Below are positions 33,307-53,110 of a DNA stretch of 64,000 nt, one piece after another. Every line of letters starts with the position of its first letter. Position 1 is the stretch's first letter. The DNA lies in assembly GCF_021730395.1 (NCBI RefSeq), contig NC_069373.1, positions 44,110,501 to 44,174,500 on the forward strand. Direction: 5' to 3'. Origin of the DNA: Mercenaria mercenaria (taxonomy: Eukaryota > Mollusca > Bivalvia > Venerida > Veneridae). The notes under the pieces are model-generated. The model saw only the letters and a program-made list of their open reading frames with translations, searched no databases and was not told the origin of the DNA. Made by a program: the position numbers and the translations under genes.

Positions 33307-34814
33307 AAATGCGCAATGGTCAAAGAGATATCTCATATCTAAGTAAAACAATGAATCCTGAAGTGCGGCCAATTTTTACCCCAGGGGCATGATTTGAACA
33401 AACTCACGATGGGGAAACCAAGAATGCAACGTCATCAAAAACCAGCGCAAATGAGCTGTCCACACACAAATTTACGCCGATTCAGATGAGAAAGGTCTTG
33501 TAACTTTTTTATTACTGCAGCTTTCCACTCGAGATAAAGAGCACCGTACCCGGCCTGGAGTATACTATTTTGCGGTAGTGTTCCATTTGTATGTATAGCT
33601 TGGTTTTTTTCCCGAAAACGCGAACAGTTGGCAAAGAGGGCATGAGCTGTACCACACTTTTGTCTAAGAAAGTGAATTTTGACCTATTTTCGTGAAATGA
33701 GGACAGATTTGACGCTCAGTTAATATCAGTGACTAGCATAATACTCAATCATTGTTTTATTTTGCTGTTTTCAAGGATATTCGATGATATTTATTCGATG
33801 ATGTTTATTCCAAACAATCAACATTATTAAAATGAGAACATCGACACTGTCGACTTTGTTGGAGAACATCCACACTTTTAATTAGAATCTCTCATTATTG
33901 CAAGTGTGCTTGCTAAAAGATGTCTGTAAGGCAGTCACCACGTTGTTCAACAACAAATACATGTATCGTCTGTACATACAAGCAGCAGTTAAAAACTTAG
34001 ACCGCGAGGCTATAGGCCAGGTAAAATGGAACTGCCAAATCACATAGCAATGACTGAGCACACTGAGTATGGTGTAACATTAGGACATACGGCGTTCAGA
34101 CGATTGCTTCTAGGGAAAAAACATTAATTTAGAATAACTATTGTAAGTTATTTTAAACCTTACTTCAGAAAATGGAAGTTTCTTTCGAATATCAAATATA
34201 ATCAAACCTGATCCATGCAAAAGGCATTATCACTTAAGGTGATTTTGCACGTTTGATAAAGCGGAAGTAAGGCACACAGTGTATTATCATTATGTAGACT
34301 TAAGCCTGGATTCGGCATACGGAACCGAAATTCATTTCTTGAATGACTAACCCAATGAGTTAAGTTCTAAAAATGACAACAATACTATATTTCTAAAGAT
34401 AGAACATAATATTAAAATTGTTAGAACGTTATTGAAAAGTTCTAGGCCTAAATAGTGTCTTTAAATCAGCTTGAAATTCGCTGATCTCTTAAAATGAAAG
34501 AAAACATAAAAGACACACGGACTAATACATTTAATATCATCATATGTAAGACCGTAGAATATATTTACGACTGAGACATTAATTAAAAGCTGCATTGGGA
34601 ACAATTTATTTTTTTAAAAGATGATTTCCCATATAGACACCTATTACGAAAACTTGCGTAAGGTCAAAACATTCTGTCTAGCAGAAAAAGCACACGACAC
34701 TATCATTTTACATTTGCCACAATTAGCAAGCTTATTCTATAATTGGTTTAATCAAATTTCAAATCAGTGTAGAAAAAATGATCCGAACATGTAGAACTAC
34801 CGTAAGCACCATGC

Positions 34815-35110
34815 GGGAAAGAGATTCTTAAAGGAATGCCTTTTTGTGTGATTTCATGTGACGGCTTAAAAATTGTCGATGTTTATACACCTTTCACACT
34901 CCTCACATATTTGCTTTTCTCTCCGCTGTGACTGTCTAAATGTTCCCGCAGAGCAATGTTTCCGGCAAAAGTTACGCCACTAATATCACACTGCAATCCA
35001 ATTTTCCTATTGCGCTTTCCAAGGCGGTTAAGGTCATCACTGGTAGGGAATGCTTGTGGCACTGCACACACACACAAACGTGCCAACTTCAATATGCTTG
35101 GAACATCTGA
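34815..35110 (-). pseudogene. Broken C2H2 zinc-finger fragment
   Basis: Minus-strand translation gives CDISGVTFAGNIALREHL followed by DSHSGEK, with the HSGEK linker typical of C2H2 arrays. A second finger appears in another frame (CEEC, then FLSRHMKSHKKAFL and a stop), so there is a frameshift between them, and the first finger lacks its second Cys. About two fingers remain. The source gene is not identified. Confidence 0.6.
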
Positions 35111-35434
35111 AAATCAATTTATAATATCATTTAAACAATGACAGTGAATTCGACTTAAGAAAATAACTAGTTTTAATATTTTCAATATATATCTTTGAGA
35201 CACGAGCCGTAGTTGAAACACATTATAATAGAAACCACACAACACTTAGTATTGCGTGTGTGGTTAAGCATCTTAAAACAAAAACATTTAGTAATATAAA
35301 CGACAGTATCTACTTGTAGCAGTGATCAGAATGCCAAGCTTTATAGCGCTGCTTCACTAGAATATGACTCATAGACAAATGTCATAATACCACACCCAGT
35401 CACATTTTTTTACCATTCCTAGAAATATCCTCTT

Positions 35435-35505
35435 AATACTGAGCGCCAAGACTTGACCTCCGGCACATAAAGTGGGCGCTCGACCACTCGCCTACCAAGA
35501 AAATA
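35435..35505 (-). repeat. tRNA-like remnant (SINE head)
   Basis: On the minus strand, TAGGCGAGTGGTCGAGCGC resembles the A-box arm of a Ser/Leu-type tRNA, and GGAGGTCAAGTCTTGGCGC resembles a worn B-box arm. No acceptor stem closes, so it is not a working tRNA gene. Confidence 0.4.
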
Positions 35506-37444
35506 ATCAATATAGAAATTATTAAGCGTGGAAATGGAACAATCTATTAGATTTGTTTTTGTTCCACAAAATGGGGATAAATGGCCAATCACTTGAAAAC
35601 GAAGGGAAAATAGATTTCTCTTTCCAAATGCAAGTCACCTACATTGTATGTATCATTTTACCCCGTTCTCTATTTGTTCACATGTTGCCGGTAATTTACA
35701 ATATTTATAGTATCGCTGACTCAAAAAGTTGTATCTAGGATTTTGATAGTTTTCGCATTTTCATTGGAGAATTTGTTTGTAAATCATACGTAATACAAAA
35801 TTTTATCTTACCGTTTAATTTGCACTTGCTGCAATTAACTTCTTGTTTTATTTTCTCAATTCAGGAGGTAGAACTTTATGATATTATCATTTAAATTGTT
35901 TGCTGTGGATCTAGCCTATGTAAGTAATGTTGATTTTGAATACTGTATTAATAAGTTTAGTATTCGCGGACACCTCTCCACATTAGTAAATCTTAATAAT
36001 TTCAAACTGTTTTATAGAGCCTGAGCCGTACGTACTTTTCGTAAACAATAGTTCAACCAGGAAAATTGTAAGGGTGTTTAAAAAGGTTGAAAAGATCTGT
36101 GTGTTCTTTTCCCTCTTTTGTCTGTTTGTGTTTGTGTGTGTGTGTGACCTACATTTATTGCCCCATTAAAGTGTGTCCCGTATTATTCACTATGCTGCGC
36201 AGTCATCCTTTGTGATTTTAGCCATCGGAAATATTGTGTTCGCTTAGTCTGTCCACTCGTCATTGATGTAGGCCTATAGGGCTTTAAAAAAGTTAAAAAA
36301 AAAAAACAAAAAACAAAAAAAATTAAGATGGTTTAATAAAAATGCAAAGTCCACCAATGATAAGTATTTGTATATCATAAAAGCGGAAAGGTGTGGTCCT
36401 TCTCGAAAAAGTAACACGGTCCTATACATGTAGATTCTACTGTACTAAATATTTATTTAGCTCAAACGCCCTGTCATCCGAAACAAAATAACAAATGACG
36501 CGCAGATTGAATGCAGCAAAACTTAAAACAATAACGTTTTTGGTTTAGATTTTTGTAAATAGTGCATGATAATTAAGAGTGTGGATATTCTCCAACAAAG
36601 TCGTCAGTGTGGATGTTCATATTTTAATAATGTTTGTTTTGAATGAATTGTCGTCGGATATCCTTGAAAACAGCAAAATAAAACAATGATTGAGTATTAT
36701 GCTAGTCACGGATATTAACTGAGCGTCAAATCTGTCCTCATTTCACGAAGATAGGTCAAAATTCACTTTCTTAGACAAAAGTGTGGTACAGCTCATGCCC
36801 TCTTTGCGAACTGTTCGCGTTTTCGGGAAGAAACCAAGCTATACATACAACATGGAACACTACCCCAGAATAGTATACTCCAGGCCGGGTATATACGGTG
36901 CTCTTTATCTCGAGTCGAAAGCTGCAGTAATAAAAATCTTACCTAAATCAGCGTAAATTTGTGTGTGGACAGCTCATTTGCGCTGGTTTTTGAGGACGTT
37001 GCATTCTTGGTTTCCCCACCGTGAACCTTGGAACAGGAACATTTACAATGTTAGTTTGCTACATACCAAGCTCTTGGCCTAAGCAGTTTTGGACAATAGT
37101 TTTAAGGTTTTTCCGTTCGGTTGCCATAGAATAGAATTCTTTGAACAATTGTGGTAGTGGACCATCCAGGTCAAGTTTCCGCTAACTAGTTTCAGAGATG
37201 TGTTGGGGAAGTGTGAGTGATCACAAAAGCCAAGAAATTCAGAGCTTAAATTATATAAAATATGCCCATATCCCCTATGACTAGCCTTGGCCTTGATGTG
37301 ATGAATATTTGTAATATATATAGAGTATTTTTTATATATATATAATTTATTTCCATTCCCACATCCAAAGTATCATACATTCATCACAAACATTGATTTT
37401 ATGTGCCAAAAAAGATATTTACATAGAATATCAAGCGTAGCTGG

Positions 37445-37570
37445 AGAAATAAATCTACCTACATAAACAAGAATTTTTGAAAGTGTACATGTCTATGCAA
37501 AAAAAGAAATAAATTTACCTACATAAACCAGAATTGTTTGAAAGTGCATAAATGTACATGTCTAAGCAAA
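37445..37570. repeat. Two-copy tandem duplication of about 60 bp
   Basis: AAATAAAT(C/T)TACCTACATAAAC, GAAAGTG and GTACATGTCTA(T/A)GCAAA occur twice about 60 bp apart. Nothing else is seen between 37025 and 38575 apart from AT-rich runs near 37315-37350. Confidence 0.6.
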
Positions 37571-38577
37571 TAATGATATACATTGTTCATTATCATCAAG
37601 TAATAACATCTTGTGTTCGTATGGAGACTATTCTAAAAAGATAGACTAGTAATATATTAACAGTGAAAAGACCGTACACATGATCAGATAGTTTTTCAAA
37701 TGCTGTTTGAGTAACTTATCAGTAAATAAACTTAACTTGCAATGTTTGGGTCTACATTAATATCGTTAATAGATGTATTATAATTTCTTATCCTTGCTCG
37801 AAAGAAAAAGAAACGAGTACGAAAATAACAAGGACAAATTGACGAGTAGGTTCCAGAAATCCAATTACACACAATAAATTAGCGGCTTAATAACCGTACA
37901 TAGTTACCTTGCTTAGTTTAACTGCAAGGTTTTTGGTTGCGAGTTTATCCCGCTACCAAAGTTGTGTATTTCTGACAATCATGTAGCATCTTTATTTGAT
38001 TCCAAATCACATCCAAAGGAATTTGTTCATGTGCAACACAAACTAGTCCCATTCATGGAAAGTGCGGATGAATTATCAATGATCAAGCAGTTCTTATTCA
38101 TCCTCTATCCATTCACATTGGCCATTTAGATTATATAAGATCAGTCAATGATTAGGTATTCCAGCCCATGGTTACATCACTGACTTCCAGCTGTTCATGT
38201 AAGGTCAGGCAGAGTTTATCTTAGATCGAGACATCTAAGTATTTGTTTCTTATACATGTATATTTATAGATTGGCATTTAAAATGAAAATAACTCTAGCA
38301 AAACCCGCAACCACCTGACATCTCAAGGCTTTGATTTTTTGTCATTAACATGATATTGATCTAGGGGAGAAAACTCTAACAGATACTTTTCTGTGGAGAT
38401 TGCAGAGTTGCATATCTTCTCTATAATAACTTATTCAACAAGTTATATGTGAAAAAAAAAAGAGAAAAAATGTAGTTTAAAAAGTACAAGGTCAGAATGG
38501 AAAAGAGTCAGTAAAAATATCCATTAATGAAAAGCTAAAATGTTTCATAGATAGCATGTAATTCAGACCTAAGTTAA

Positions 38578-40945
38578 TTTTTTATTGAGAAATAAAAACA
38601 GAACAAAGAAAAAAAAGAAAGATAACAGGCGCAGTCACTATGAAGCCCCAGACCCACGTGTTACACTTCACCATCTACAAATAGAGTCCTAAAACTTTTC
38701 CATTTTCTATCAAAGCTATTCATGTTTTAGGGTTTTTAGCAACATACTTCTCAATTTTCAAATGTATTCTTAAACTACTAATAAACATTTGTAAGGTAGG
38801 AACCGCCTCCTTAAATTTACTTTGATAAGAAGTGTATTTTCCAAGCAGAATTAATAATAGAGTAGCTGCACTGAAATCTGAATTACCTAATAAAATATCT
38901 GATATTGACCAGTCAATATCTGCATTAGGATATTTTCTTTTTATCCATCTTTTAACTTCTTCCCAAAATGTTAGTGAAATTTGGCAGTCTACAAATAGAT
39001 GCTCTATAGTTTCTGAGTGATTGTGACAAAGAGTACAGAGATTATCATTTCTTTTCCTCAGTTTTTCTAATAAATAGTTTGTGCCAATAATTCTGTGATT
39101 TATTTTGAACTGAAACCACTGAAGTTTTGGGTCCTTTGTTATTGTAAATGGAGATTTATATATAAACTTCCAATTGAAATCAGCATTTAAATTTAATTTG
39201 TCTCTCCATTTTCTACTTGAATCTGGTAACTTATGAAAGTTTAACAAAAAGTCATAAATACACCTACAACCTTTTTTTTTGCACTCTGAATGATTTTTAT
39301 TGGTAATGATTGCAGAGGATTTTGCTCTTTGACGGCATAATGAGGAAATCTTAATTTATCTAAAAATTCCCTAATAGATTCAACTATACTTTGGTACTGA
39401 AGAAAGTTAGTTTGAATATTATATAAAATTATAAAACTGTTGAATGATAACAGACTTCCATTTCTATCCAGGAAGTCATTCACCCATTTTACTCCCTTTT
39501 TAGAGAATCTCGAAAAATAGTAACTTGCTCCTCCTATTTTAAACATACTATTATGCCAAACTGGTAAAACACAGAAATCTTTCCATGATTTTGGATATTG
39601 CATGCTGAGTTTTATATATCCCTGAAAAACGTCTTTCCAAAAAGCATTTTTCACATTATGTAGTTCGTTTTTTAAGAAGTCAGCACCAAAACTGTGAAAC
39701 GTATTAAGAAATGGATATATCTGTGTGATAAAGTTAAAGTTTTTAGTATTATAGGTCAGGTACCTTCTATGCCATGTAATTTTAAGAGATGTCATAAAGG
39801 TTTCTAAGTTCACCACTCTAATGCCACCATAATCATAAGATTGCGTTATGACTGTTCTCTTTATCTTATCAGGTCCAGAATTCCACAGAAACTTATAAAA
39901 TAGGTTTTGTATTGATTTAGTTATGTCTATATTTGGGTTTGGTAAACTTAATATTAGGTGATTCAGTTTTGACATAGCTAATGTCTTAACTATATTTTTG
40001 CCTATTGGTGTGATCATTCTTTTAGACCATTGTGTTAATAAGCTTTTAATTTCCTCTATTTTTGAATAGTAATTGCAATAACAATATTATTCAGATTTAG
40101 TGTAAAGGTTACACCCAGTAATTTAAATTGTTCTTGTTCCCAATGTAGATCCAAATCAGTACATAACCTTAAATGACTATTTTTCATTGCTCCTATCCAA
40201 ACAGCTTTTGTTTTTTCCACATTAATACATAATCCAGAAATTTTGGCATAGTAGTTTAATGTTAGCATTAGGTTTCTGAGAGATACTTCACTTCCATCTA
40301 ATAGTACAGTTGTGTCATCTGCATATTGTGACAGCAGAAATTCAGAATTATTAAGATTAATGCCATTTATTCTTTGGTTTTGTTTTAGCATAATTGAAAG
40401 GACTTCAGCACAGAGTATAAAAATATACGGGGACAGCGGGTCCCCCAGACGACATCCACGGTGAATATGGTACCAATCTGAAAGATGACCGTTTATAATA
40501 ACACAGAATTGAGTATCATTCTAGAAAAGCTCAATCCACTTGATAAAATATTCACCAAAATTAAATAATTTCAGAGTTTTATACATGTATGACCATGACA
40601 GAGAGTCAAAAGCGGTAGCAAAATCCAGTAGTAAAAGCATGCCAGGTATATTATTTTTTTCTGTAAAGTACATTATGGCATAGATTAACCTTATGTTGTC
40701 TCCTATATACCTGCCTGGTAAAAAGCCTGTCTGGTCTTCACTAATCAATTTATGTAACACTAGTTTTAAACGTTGGGCAATACTTGCGGATGCAATTTTA
40801 TACTATACATTCAATAGTGATATTGGACGCCAATTTTTTATATATTGTTTGTCTTTATTTCCTTTTGGAATACAGGTGATGACCCCTTGTTTTAAAGTGA
40901 CTGATAGTTCACCTGTACCAAAAGCATGGTTTACTGACTAATACA
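38578..40945 (-). mobile_element. 5'-truncated, broken LINE retrotransposon (reverse transcriptase with zinc-knuckle C-terminus)
   Basis: On the minus strand, remnants of ORF2 run from about 40941 to 38720, then a 3' UTR ends in an A-rich AATAAAAAA tail near 38580. Visible parts are the entry block (GVITCIPKGNKDKQYIKNWR), EDQTGFLPGRYIGDN, the first catalytic Asp (LLLDFATAFDSLSW), GCRLGDPLSPYIF (usually Q rather than L), the catalytic YADD (SQYADDTTVLL, ORF 40391-40056), a connection region (40017-39241) and a zinc-knuckle CTLC...HLFVDC (39247-38720). Endonuclease and ORF1 are absent. In-frame stops lie at 40803-40805 and 40521-40523, and the frame shifts near 40056-40017 and at 39247/39241. 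The zf-RVT-like tail suggests an L1/Tx1-type clade, but the clade is uncertain. It is dead and sits just downstream of the SEC61A 3' end. Confidence 0.9.
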
Positions 40946-41038
40946 TATAGAGTTAATAACAAGATAATAGTTTATTTTAACAATTTTATTTAATTTTTTT
41001 TCACTAATATTGTATAAAACCAGTACCATTTTCAGGAC

Positions 41039-42359
41039 TTTATTACACGATAAAACATTTACCTATACACGAAACATTTACTGAACTGCTGTTAACAGAT
41101 AAACACATTCTAATAAATATATCTGTTTCATCTTTTCAACTATCTCTTGATAAACATCTAAACCTACTGACTACTATAAATGACCAAAGATCAATTTAAC
41201 CTGTCAAATTCGACAGTGCCCCTTAGGGACTAAAAGGGGTTTCATGACAGGAAAACAATGATTGTGAACCAGATCTGTCAATGAGTTTTTGAATGTATTA
41301 CCGACTTCAAAGACTGCTAAGGGCCATTTAAAAAGCAGTATTTCCTCTTAATTTGGATTTGGGGTAAAATGTCAACAGTTGCGAAAATTTATGACTTAAT
41401 ACTTGTCAAACACTTGATAAAAGATAAAATCTGTAACCATTTAAGAAATGTTGACTAGATTTATCTTGTGATAGCAAATTCACAATGAATTTTCTGTGAT
41501 CTTCATGATCAGCCTACATTTGTCACACTTTTGATTCAAATCAATATAGGTACTTCCTTGTCATAAACATTAGGAAAATAAATAGCACAAATAAATGGAA
41601 TGAAAACATCTTCATAAAGTTTTCTTGACAATCTAAATGTGTTTTAACAATGGCAATAAATAGTCATTTCGCATTCTGAGGTGGTTTCAAAGTGAATATA
41701 TTCTTAAAAATTTCTGAACAGTGTAAATTCAATTCATTACATTTGGCAATTAGCTGTCTTTCATAATAAATTCATATATACATATACTCTAATTCTCAAT
41801 TTAAAACATTCATGAGTGTGTGTAAATGATGCTGGAAATTGTGACATAAACATCCATTCTGCCAATCAACATAAATGATTTCATTACCATAGATTTATCA
41901 GTACAATTTAATTTTGCAGCTACTCCCATTAAAAGGAATCTCCAAAGTTATTCGGCAAAATATTCATTTGCCCGGTTAACCCTCCATTGTGGACTCAAAT
42001 TTCTGCTAAATCACTTTTAATTCAGTCCTTATTGTAGAGAAATGCAAACTTACACCATGTAGTTGAATATACTGAAGAAACGTTGTACAGTATTTTACAT
42101 GCTCAATGTGGATACAAGGACAAAATGGTCTATTTATAGATGCATATAATGAGAAATAACCAAAAATTTATAGAGTAATGAAAACACTGGCATTAATTCA
42201 TACACCGACAACCTTATCAACACCATTCTGTAAAACATTTTTTCTAACAACCAGCCAAGCCTTTTCAAGATGAAGACATATTCCTCAGATACACAAACAT
42301 CTGCAATTTCTACACAATTTCCGCATGTATACTGCACATATTTTCTACAACTGTCATGT
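41039..42359 (-). other. SEC61A 3' UTR with a candidate polyadenylation signal
   Basis: No open frame is seen downstream of the SEC61A stop. On the sense (minus) strand an AATAAA hexamer reads at 41044-41039, giving a 3' UTR of about 1.3 kb that ends shortly before the LINE remnant at 38578-40945. Confidence 0.4.
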
Positions 42360-49208
<6,849 letters not shown>

Positions 49209-49380
49209 CTTGTTAATAGGGGTTTACCCCTTATTCAATTAAATTTTCAGTCACAAACTTAGCTAAAACTTATTGTGCTTGTCCTGCCGGCAGTGTAGAC
49301 GGAAGTGTCTCTTTTGAAGGAAAGATCACGTGACCAAATACGTGTAAGCCGAAAATGAAAAAGATAGTTGTTTTTTTTTT
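49209..49380 (-). promoter_or_regulatory. SEC61A proximal promoter and 5' UTR region
   Basis: Directly upstream of the SEC61A start codon the minus strand carries an ETS-like ACTTCCG core near 49298-49306 and a palindromic E-box TCACGTGA at 49326-49333. A small hairpin (stem AGGGG/CCCCT, loop of four bases) lies at about 49213-49232, some 10 bases from the ATG. E-boxes and ETS sites are common in housekeeping promoters, and CACGTG/ACGT cores also occur in stress-response elements of ER genes. The transcription start was not located. Confidence 0.45.
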
Positions 49381-49725
49381 TGTAAATATATGCTTAGTAG
49401 AAGCACCCTATATAAAAACTTTCAACATATGGGATGTATTTTACAATTTTATATAAATTATACAAAAAATAAAATAACCACGCTGGACAAGAGTTGCATT
49501 AAGTTATAAAATTAATTGTAAACGAATTTCATGCAGCTACAATTACCTCCCTTCGTTAAGACATACATGCTCTACATGCATGTTTGTTTAATAATCTTAC
49601 CATATATTTATGTCTACAGCACATATTTTAACCATACTAAAAGGCAAAAACTATAAGCTGTTCATAAAAGTGTACATTTGACCTACTTGGCTATGTTTTC
49701 AAGAAGAATTAATAAACATCTAGTC

Positions 49726-50022
49726 TAGCTACATCTACTGTGTACTGCCCAACAATCAATTCTGATTATAATTTGGAGGCGCTTGTCTGGGACAGATTGT
49801 TAAAAGATGAGTAAGCTCATTAGGTGCAAAGTTAAAAAGAACTACAATAGAATTTATTTTTAAAAATATAATAAGGGAATTTTTGATGCGGCGTTGTTCA
49901 AGGGATTGCCAGTTGAGATCTTAAAAAAAATTAAGCATTTAGGTAACACTGCTTGTTTGACCATAGTTGTTACATACGTATCGAGCTGCAGATCGTTGTA
50001 CACGTATCTATTGATTCTTTCA
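49726..50022 (-). mobile_element. Second, shorter 3' fragment of the same LINE family
   Basis: The sequence parallels 57505-57990: both share the ACTGCCCAACAATCAAT block, the AAGATGAG..AAGCTCATTAGGTGCAAAG block and the downstream stretch to ACATACGTATCGAGC. About 250 bp present in the longer copy is missing here after about 49850, so this copy carries an internal deletion. It lies upstream of SEC61A. Confidence 0.75.
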
Positions 50023-50139
50023 TGTTCCAAATATTTTAAATGTTTATGTTTGTTTTGTTTTTGTGTTGTTGTTGTTTTTTTTGGGGAAAAAATGAGAACA
50101 GAAATGAGGATAAAAAAATTCACTTTAGTTGGCCAAAAT

Positions 50140-52740
50140 ATATAAGATGGATGAGCGATCCTACATTTTTACTTGCTATGACAGTACTAACTGGTTATGT
50201 CCATTCCAAATGACGCCTGTATCTGTCTTGGGAAATACGAAAAAAATGAAAATAAAATCCGCGCAGGAAAAAGTTATGATATTCATAACGTCTTTTTCAT
50301 AACAAAACGCAATATAGAAATACATTTAATTCTTTTTCACATATGAAGACTTTCACATATGAAGACCGGCGTAAACATGGAACCGTTTTACTAAAGTATA
50401 TTTTATTAGATCATCAACTGTTAAAGGAGCGGGACAAGAATTTTGTTACGTGCTGTTTCATCAAAAACTATATTCTGTATCATGTTCAACCTTTATACGT
50501 ATGGTGTCCATACAAGAATACATTCCCAATACACATACACATAAAAAACGGTATCATGATTAATGTTCTTTTAGAAGACCTTGTGATCCTGAACAAATAA
50601 ATACATTCACTTGTGACAAATCAAACAAGAGGATTTTTCTGTAAAATTCGATGTTTACAAACTTATGAGTGAATTCGTGAACAAGCTTGACAGAACTTAC
50701 GAATGTAATTCATTACAACTGAGATTTTTCTGATTTGATTTTGATTTTGCAGCTCACCAACACAGTGCAGGTTATATGGCTCTAAACAAGACAAAAAGTT
50801 ACGACTTCAAACCTTGTTCAACTGGAAATAAAAAATATGTGGCATGTAATCAAAAATTTTATACATGGTAGAATCACAGAGATACGACAAAGCAGAGTGG
50901 GGACCCTGTTAGTAGTCTCTTACGATCATATAAGGGTAAGACAATGATTCCAAATCTTTTCATACGCAGTTTGTCCCAGAACTACATGAAACTTGATTTT
51001 CGTAGGAATCTTAGCAAAAACTAATGATCTTCTAATGTGATGTGCTGATCCTAATATATTCAGAGAACACCGCGGATCAGACTCGAAAATATGCGGAACA
51101 ATCAGTCACCGTAGTTTGATAATATTATATAGGTGGGAGTGGGGAGGTGTGAAGAGGCGAGACGTTAGTCGAGTGTCCATATTTATCTTGCTGACTCCAC
51201 ATATTTCCGTTGGAGGTAGAGGCGTGGGCACTAACAAATTCAATAACTGATTTGTTTTACTGACCACTTAATTTTTAGCCAAAGCCGACATGAAAATCTA
51301 CCGAGCCTTCAAAGAAATATACGGAGGCACAATGTGACCACCTTTTTACCGATAAAAATTCTATAATCTTGTGGGTGACAAAAAGTAACGCAATGAGGAT
51401 TCCGGTGGTACATTTTTTATTGTGAAAAGGACAGCCGTAAGCTAATTAGATTTCTGTCCAATTACCGTATCACAGTTATTGTATATTATTCATGTAATGA
51501 CTTGAACAAATAAAATATGTTTAAACCAACAACCAAGAGGTCCAGATGCTGCCCCGCTGCCCAATTATAAACCCGCAGTATGGTACAGATTTTGACACTT
51601 TTATTCCACAAATCGTCGCCAGTTCTCTTATAAGGAAAATTCATATTTTATTAAAACAATGGTGCCAGTGAGTTTTGTTGTTGTTGTTGCTTTTCCAAAC
51701 AAGTTTTTTTTGTTGCTGTTGCGGGGGGCGTGGGGAGGGATACATTACTGGCACAATGTCTCGAAAAGCACTCAGTGTGAATTTACTAGATGAAAATTAA
51801 AACTGAGAAGTAACAGAATAACATACTGAGATTTGCTGATTGTTTAGGGAACATAGGTACTTAACCATTGTTGCGAGTTCCATTGCACAATCGGCCTAAT
51901 AATATACTAGTATAAATATACTGGCCATTCTTTATATTGTTCCTGTACGAATGCTAAAATAAAATAACGAGAGTTGAGACGGGTCTTCTTTTCATTTTGC
52001 AATGTCTTAACAATGTGAATGTTTTGTTCAAAATTTCTGAGTGAACTATTTTGCCCCATACTGATCATCAATAATATTATCAAAATCATTACGACCTAAC
52101 CCGCAAACGCAGGATTGAATTTCTTTGTTACCAATGGATCTTGTTCGGCTTATCTTGGCCTTTCTTGGGTCGGCATTTTTCTCTTTCATAATTATGAATA
52201 ACTTTGTTTAATATGTTGTTGTCATTCTTTTAAAAACATCATTAATAATTTATTAGGTAGTGTAATAAAGCGAATTTGAAAGGATTAATATGCTTGATTA
52301 AACATTATAGAGTGCAACATTTCCATAATTTTTTACTTCAAATTAACTCAGTTTTATTTTGTTGTAATGAGCAATTAATGCCGCTGAAGAAGTCATAGGC
52401 GTAGTACCCTAGCTGGTTGCCGGCGTGTACTGATAGTCCACCACTTTACGTAGCAGTATAGGGGCAGGTAATTCAGACTAGCGGGGCAACGGAGGGGGCT
52501 GGGTTCGCCTCAACTTTGAGAATGGTGCAGTGTATGCTTTGCGAATTCCCAACTCCCCTTCCCCGAGTTTTGGCAAAAAAATCTGATTTTAAAAGTCTAT
52601 TGTTTTCGCAGAAATAATAATAAAGGGGGTAAAGCCAATTTGAAAGAGCATTTTGATCTAGAGGTAAGGATTTTATACGACGATTATTGTTACGAACGGC
52701 TGTTTCTGGTTATCCATTTTTTGTGTGAAAATATGTGCTT
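50140..52740. other. Gene-poor stretch between SEC61A and NRF1
   Basis: No conserved coding frame. Small GTT-rich (about 51676-51690) and G-rich (about 51722-51740) runs occur. Open frames such as 50343-50600 lack any recognisable motif and are AT-driven. Confidence 0.35.
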
Positions 52741-52744
52741 AATT

Positions 52745-53110
52745 AAGGTAGTTCTGCACTTTTGGATCGAAATTTTTTCTACAATGTAGAAATTGATTAA
52801 ACTCTGATTTTTCAAAACTTCAGAATATACATAGAAAATTCAGCAAATAAAAAAGATAGGGCCGTGTGCTTGATTTTTTGCTAGACTGATTTGAAAAGTT
52901 TGAACCTCACGCAATATTTCGTAATGGGAGTCAATGAGAAAATCATAACTTTCATAACATTTTCGCGAACAGAAATTTTTCTACAATGTAGATTTTGATG
53001 AAACTTCTCATAGTTTTAAATAAACACATGGTCTATGATTTGGTGAAATAAAATGTACAGGTCCGTGTGCTTATTTTTGAGATATTGGACCATAATTAAA
53101 GTAAACCGGA
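52745..53110. repeat. Diverged two-unit repeat, about 205 bp per unit
   Basis: AATTTTT(T)CTACAATGTAGA occurs at about 52767 and 52975, and GG(G/T)CCGTGTGCTT at about 52860 and 53060. The opening AAGGTAGTTCTGCAC is a word I recall from other bivalve repeats. No coding frame. Confidence 0.5.

Larger units (their letters stand above)
33403..37024. repeat. 3.6-kb structure with long inverted arms (about 480 bp)
   Basis: The left arm 33403-33884 and right arm 36569-37024 are reverse complements at roughly nine in ten positions by eye. Shared blocks include ATGGGGAAACCAAGAATGCA, GACAGATTTGACGCTCAGTTAATATC and GAGAACATCCACACTTTTAAT in one arm and their inverses in the other. The enclosed 2.7 kb holds a broken zinc-finger piece and a tRNA-like remnant but no transposase that I recognise. 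It may be a foldback-type element or an inverted segmental duplication. Confidence 0.8.

Noticed and set aside
33403-37024. Large virus-like transposon suggested by the long inverted arms
   Set aside because: At 3.6 kb it is far too small and holds no polymerase, integrase or capsid-like frame.
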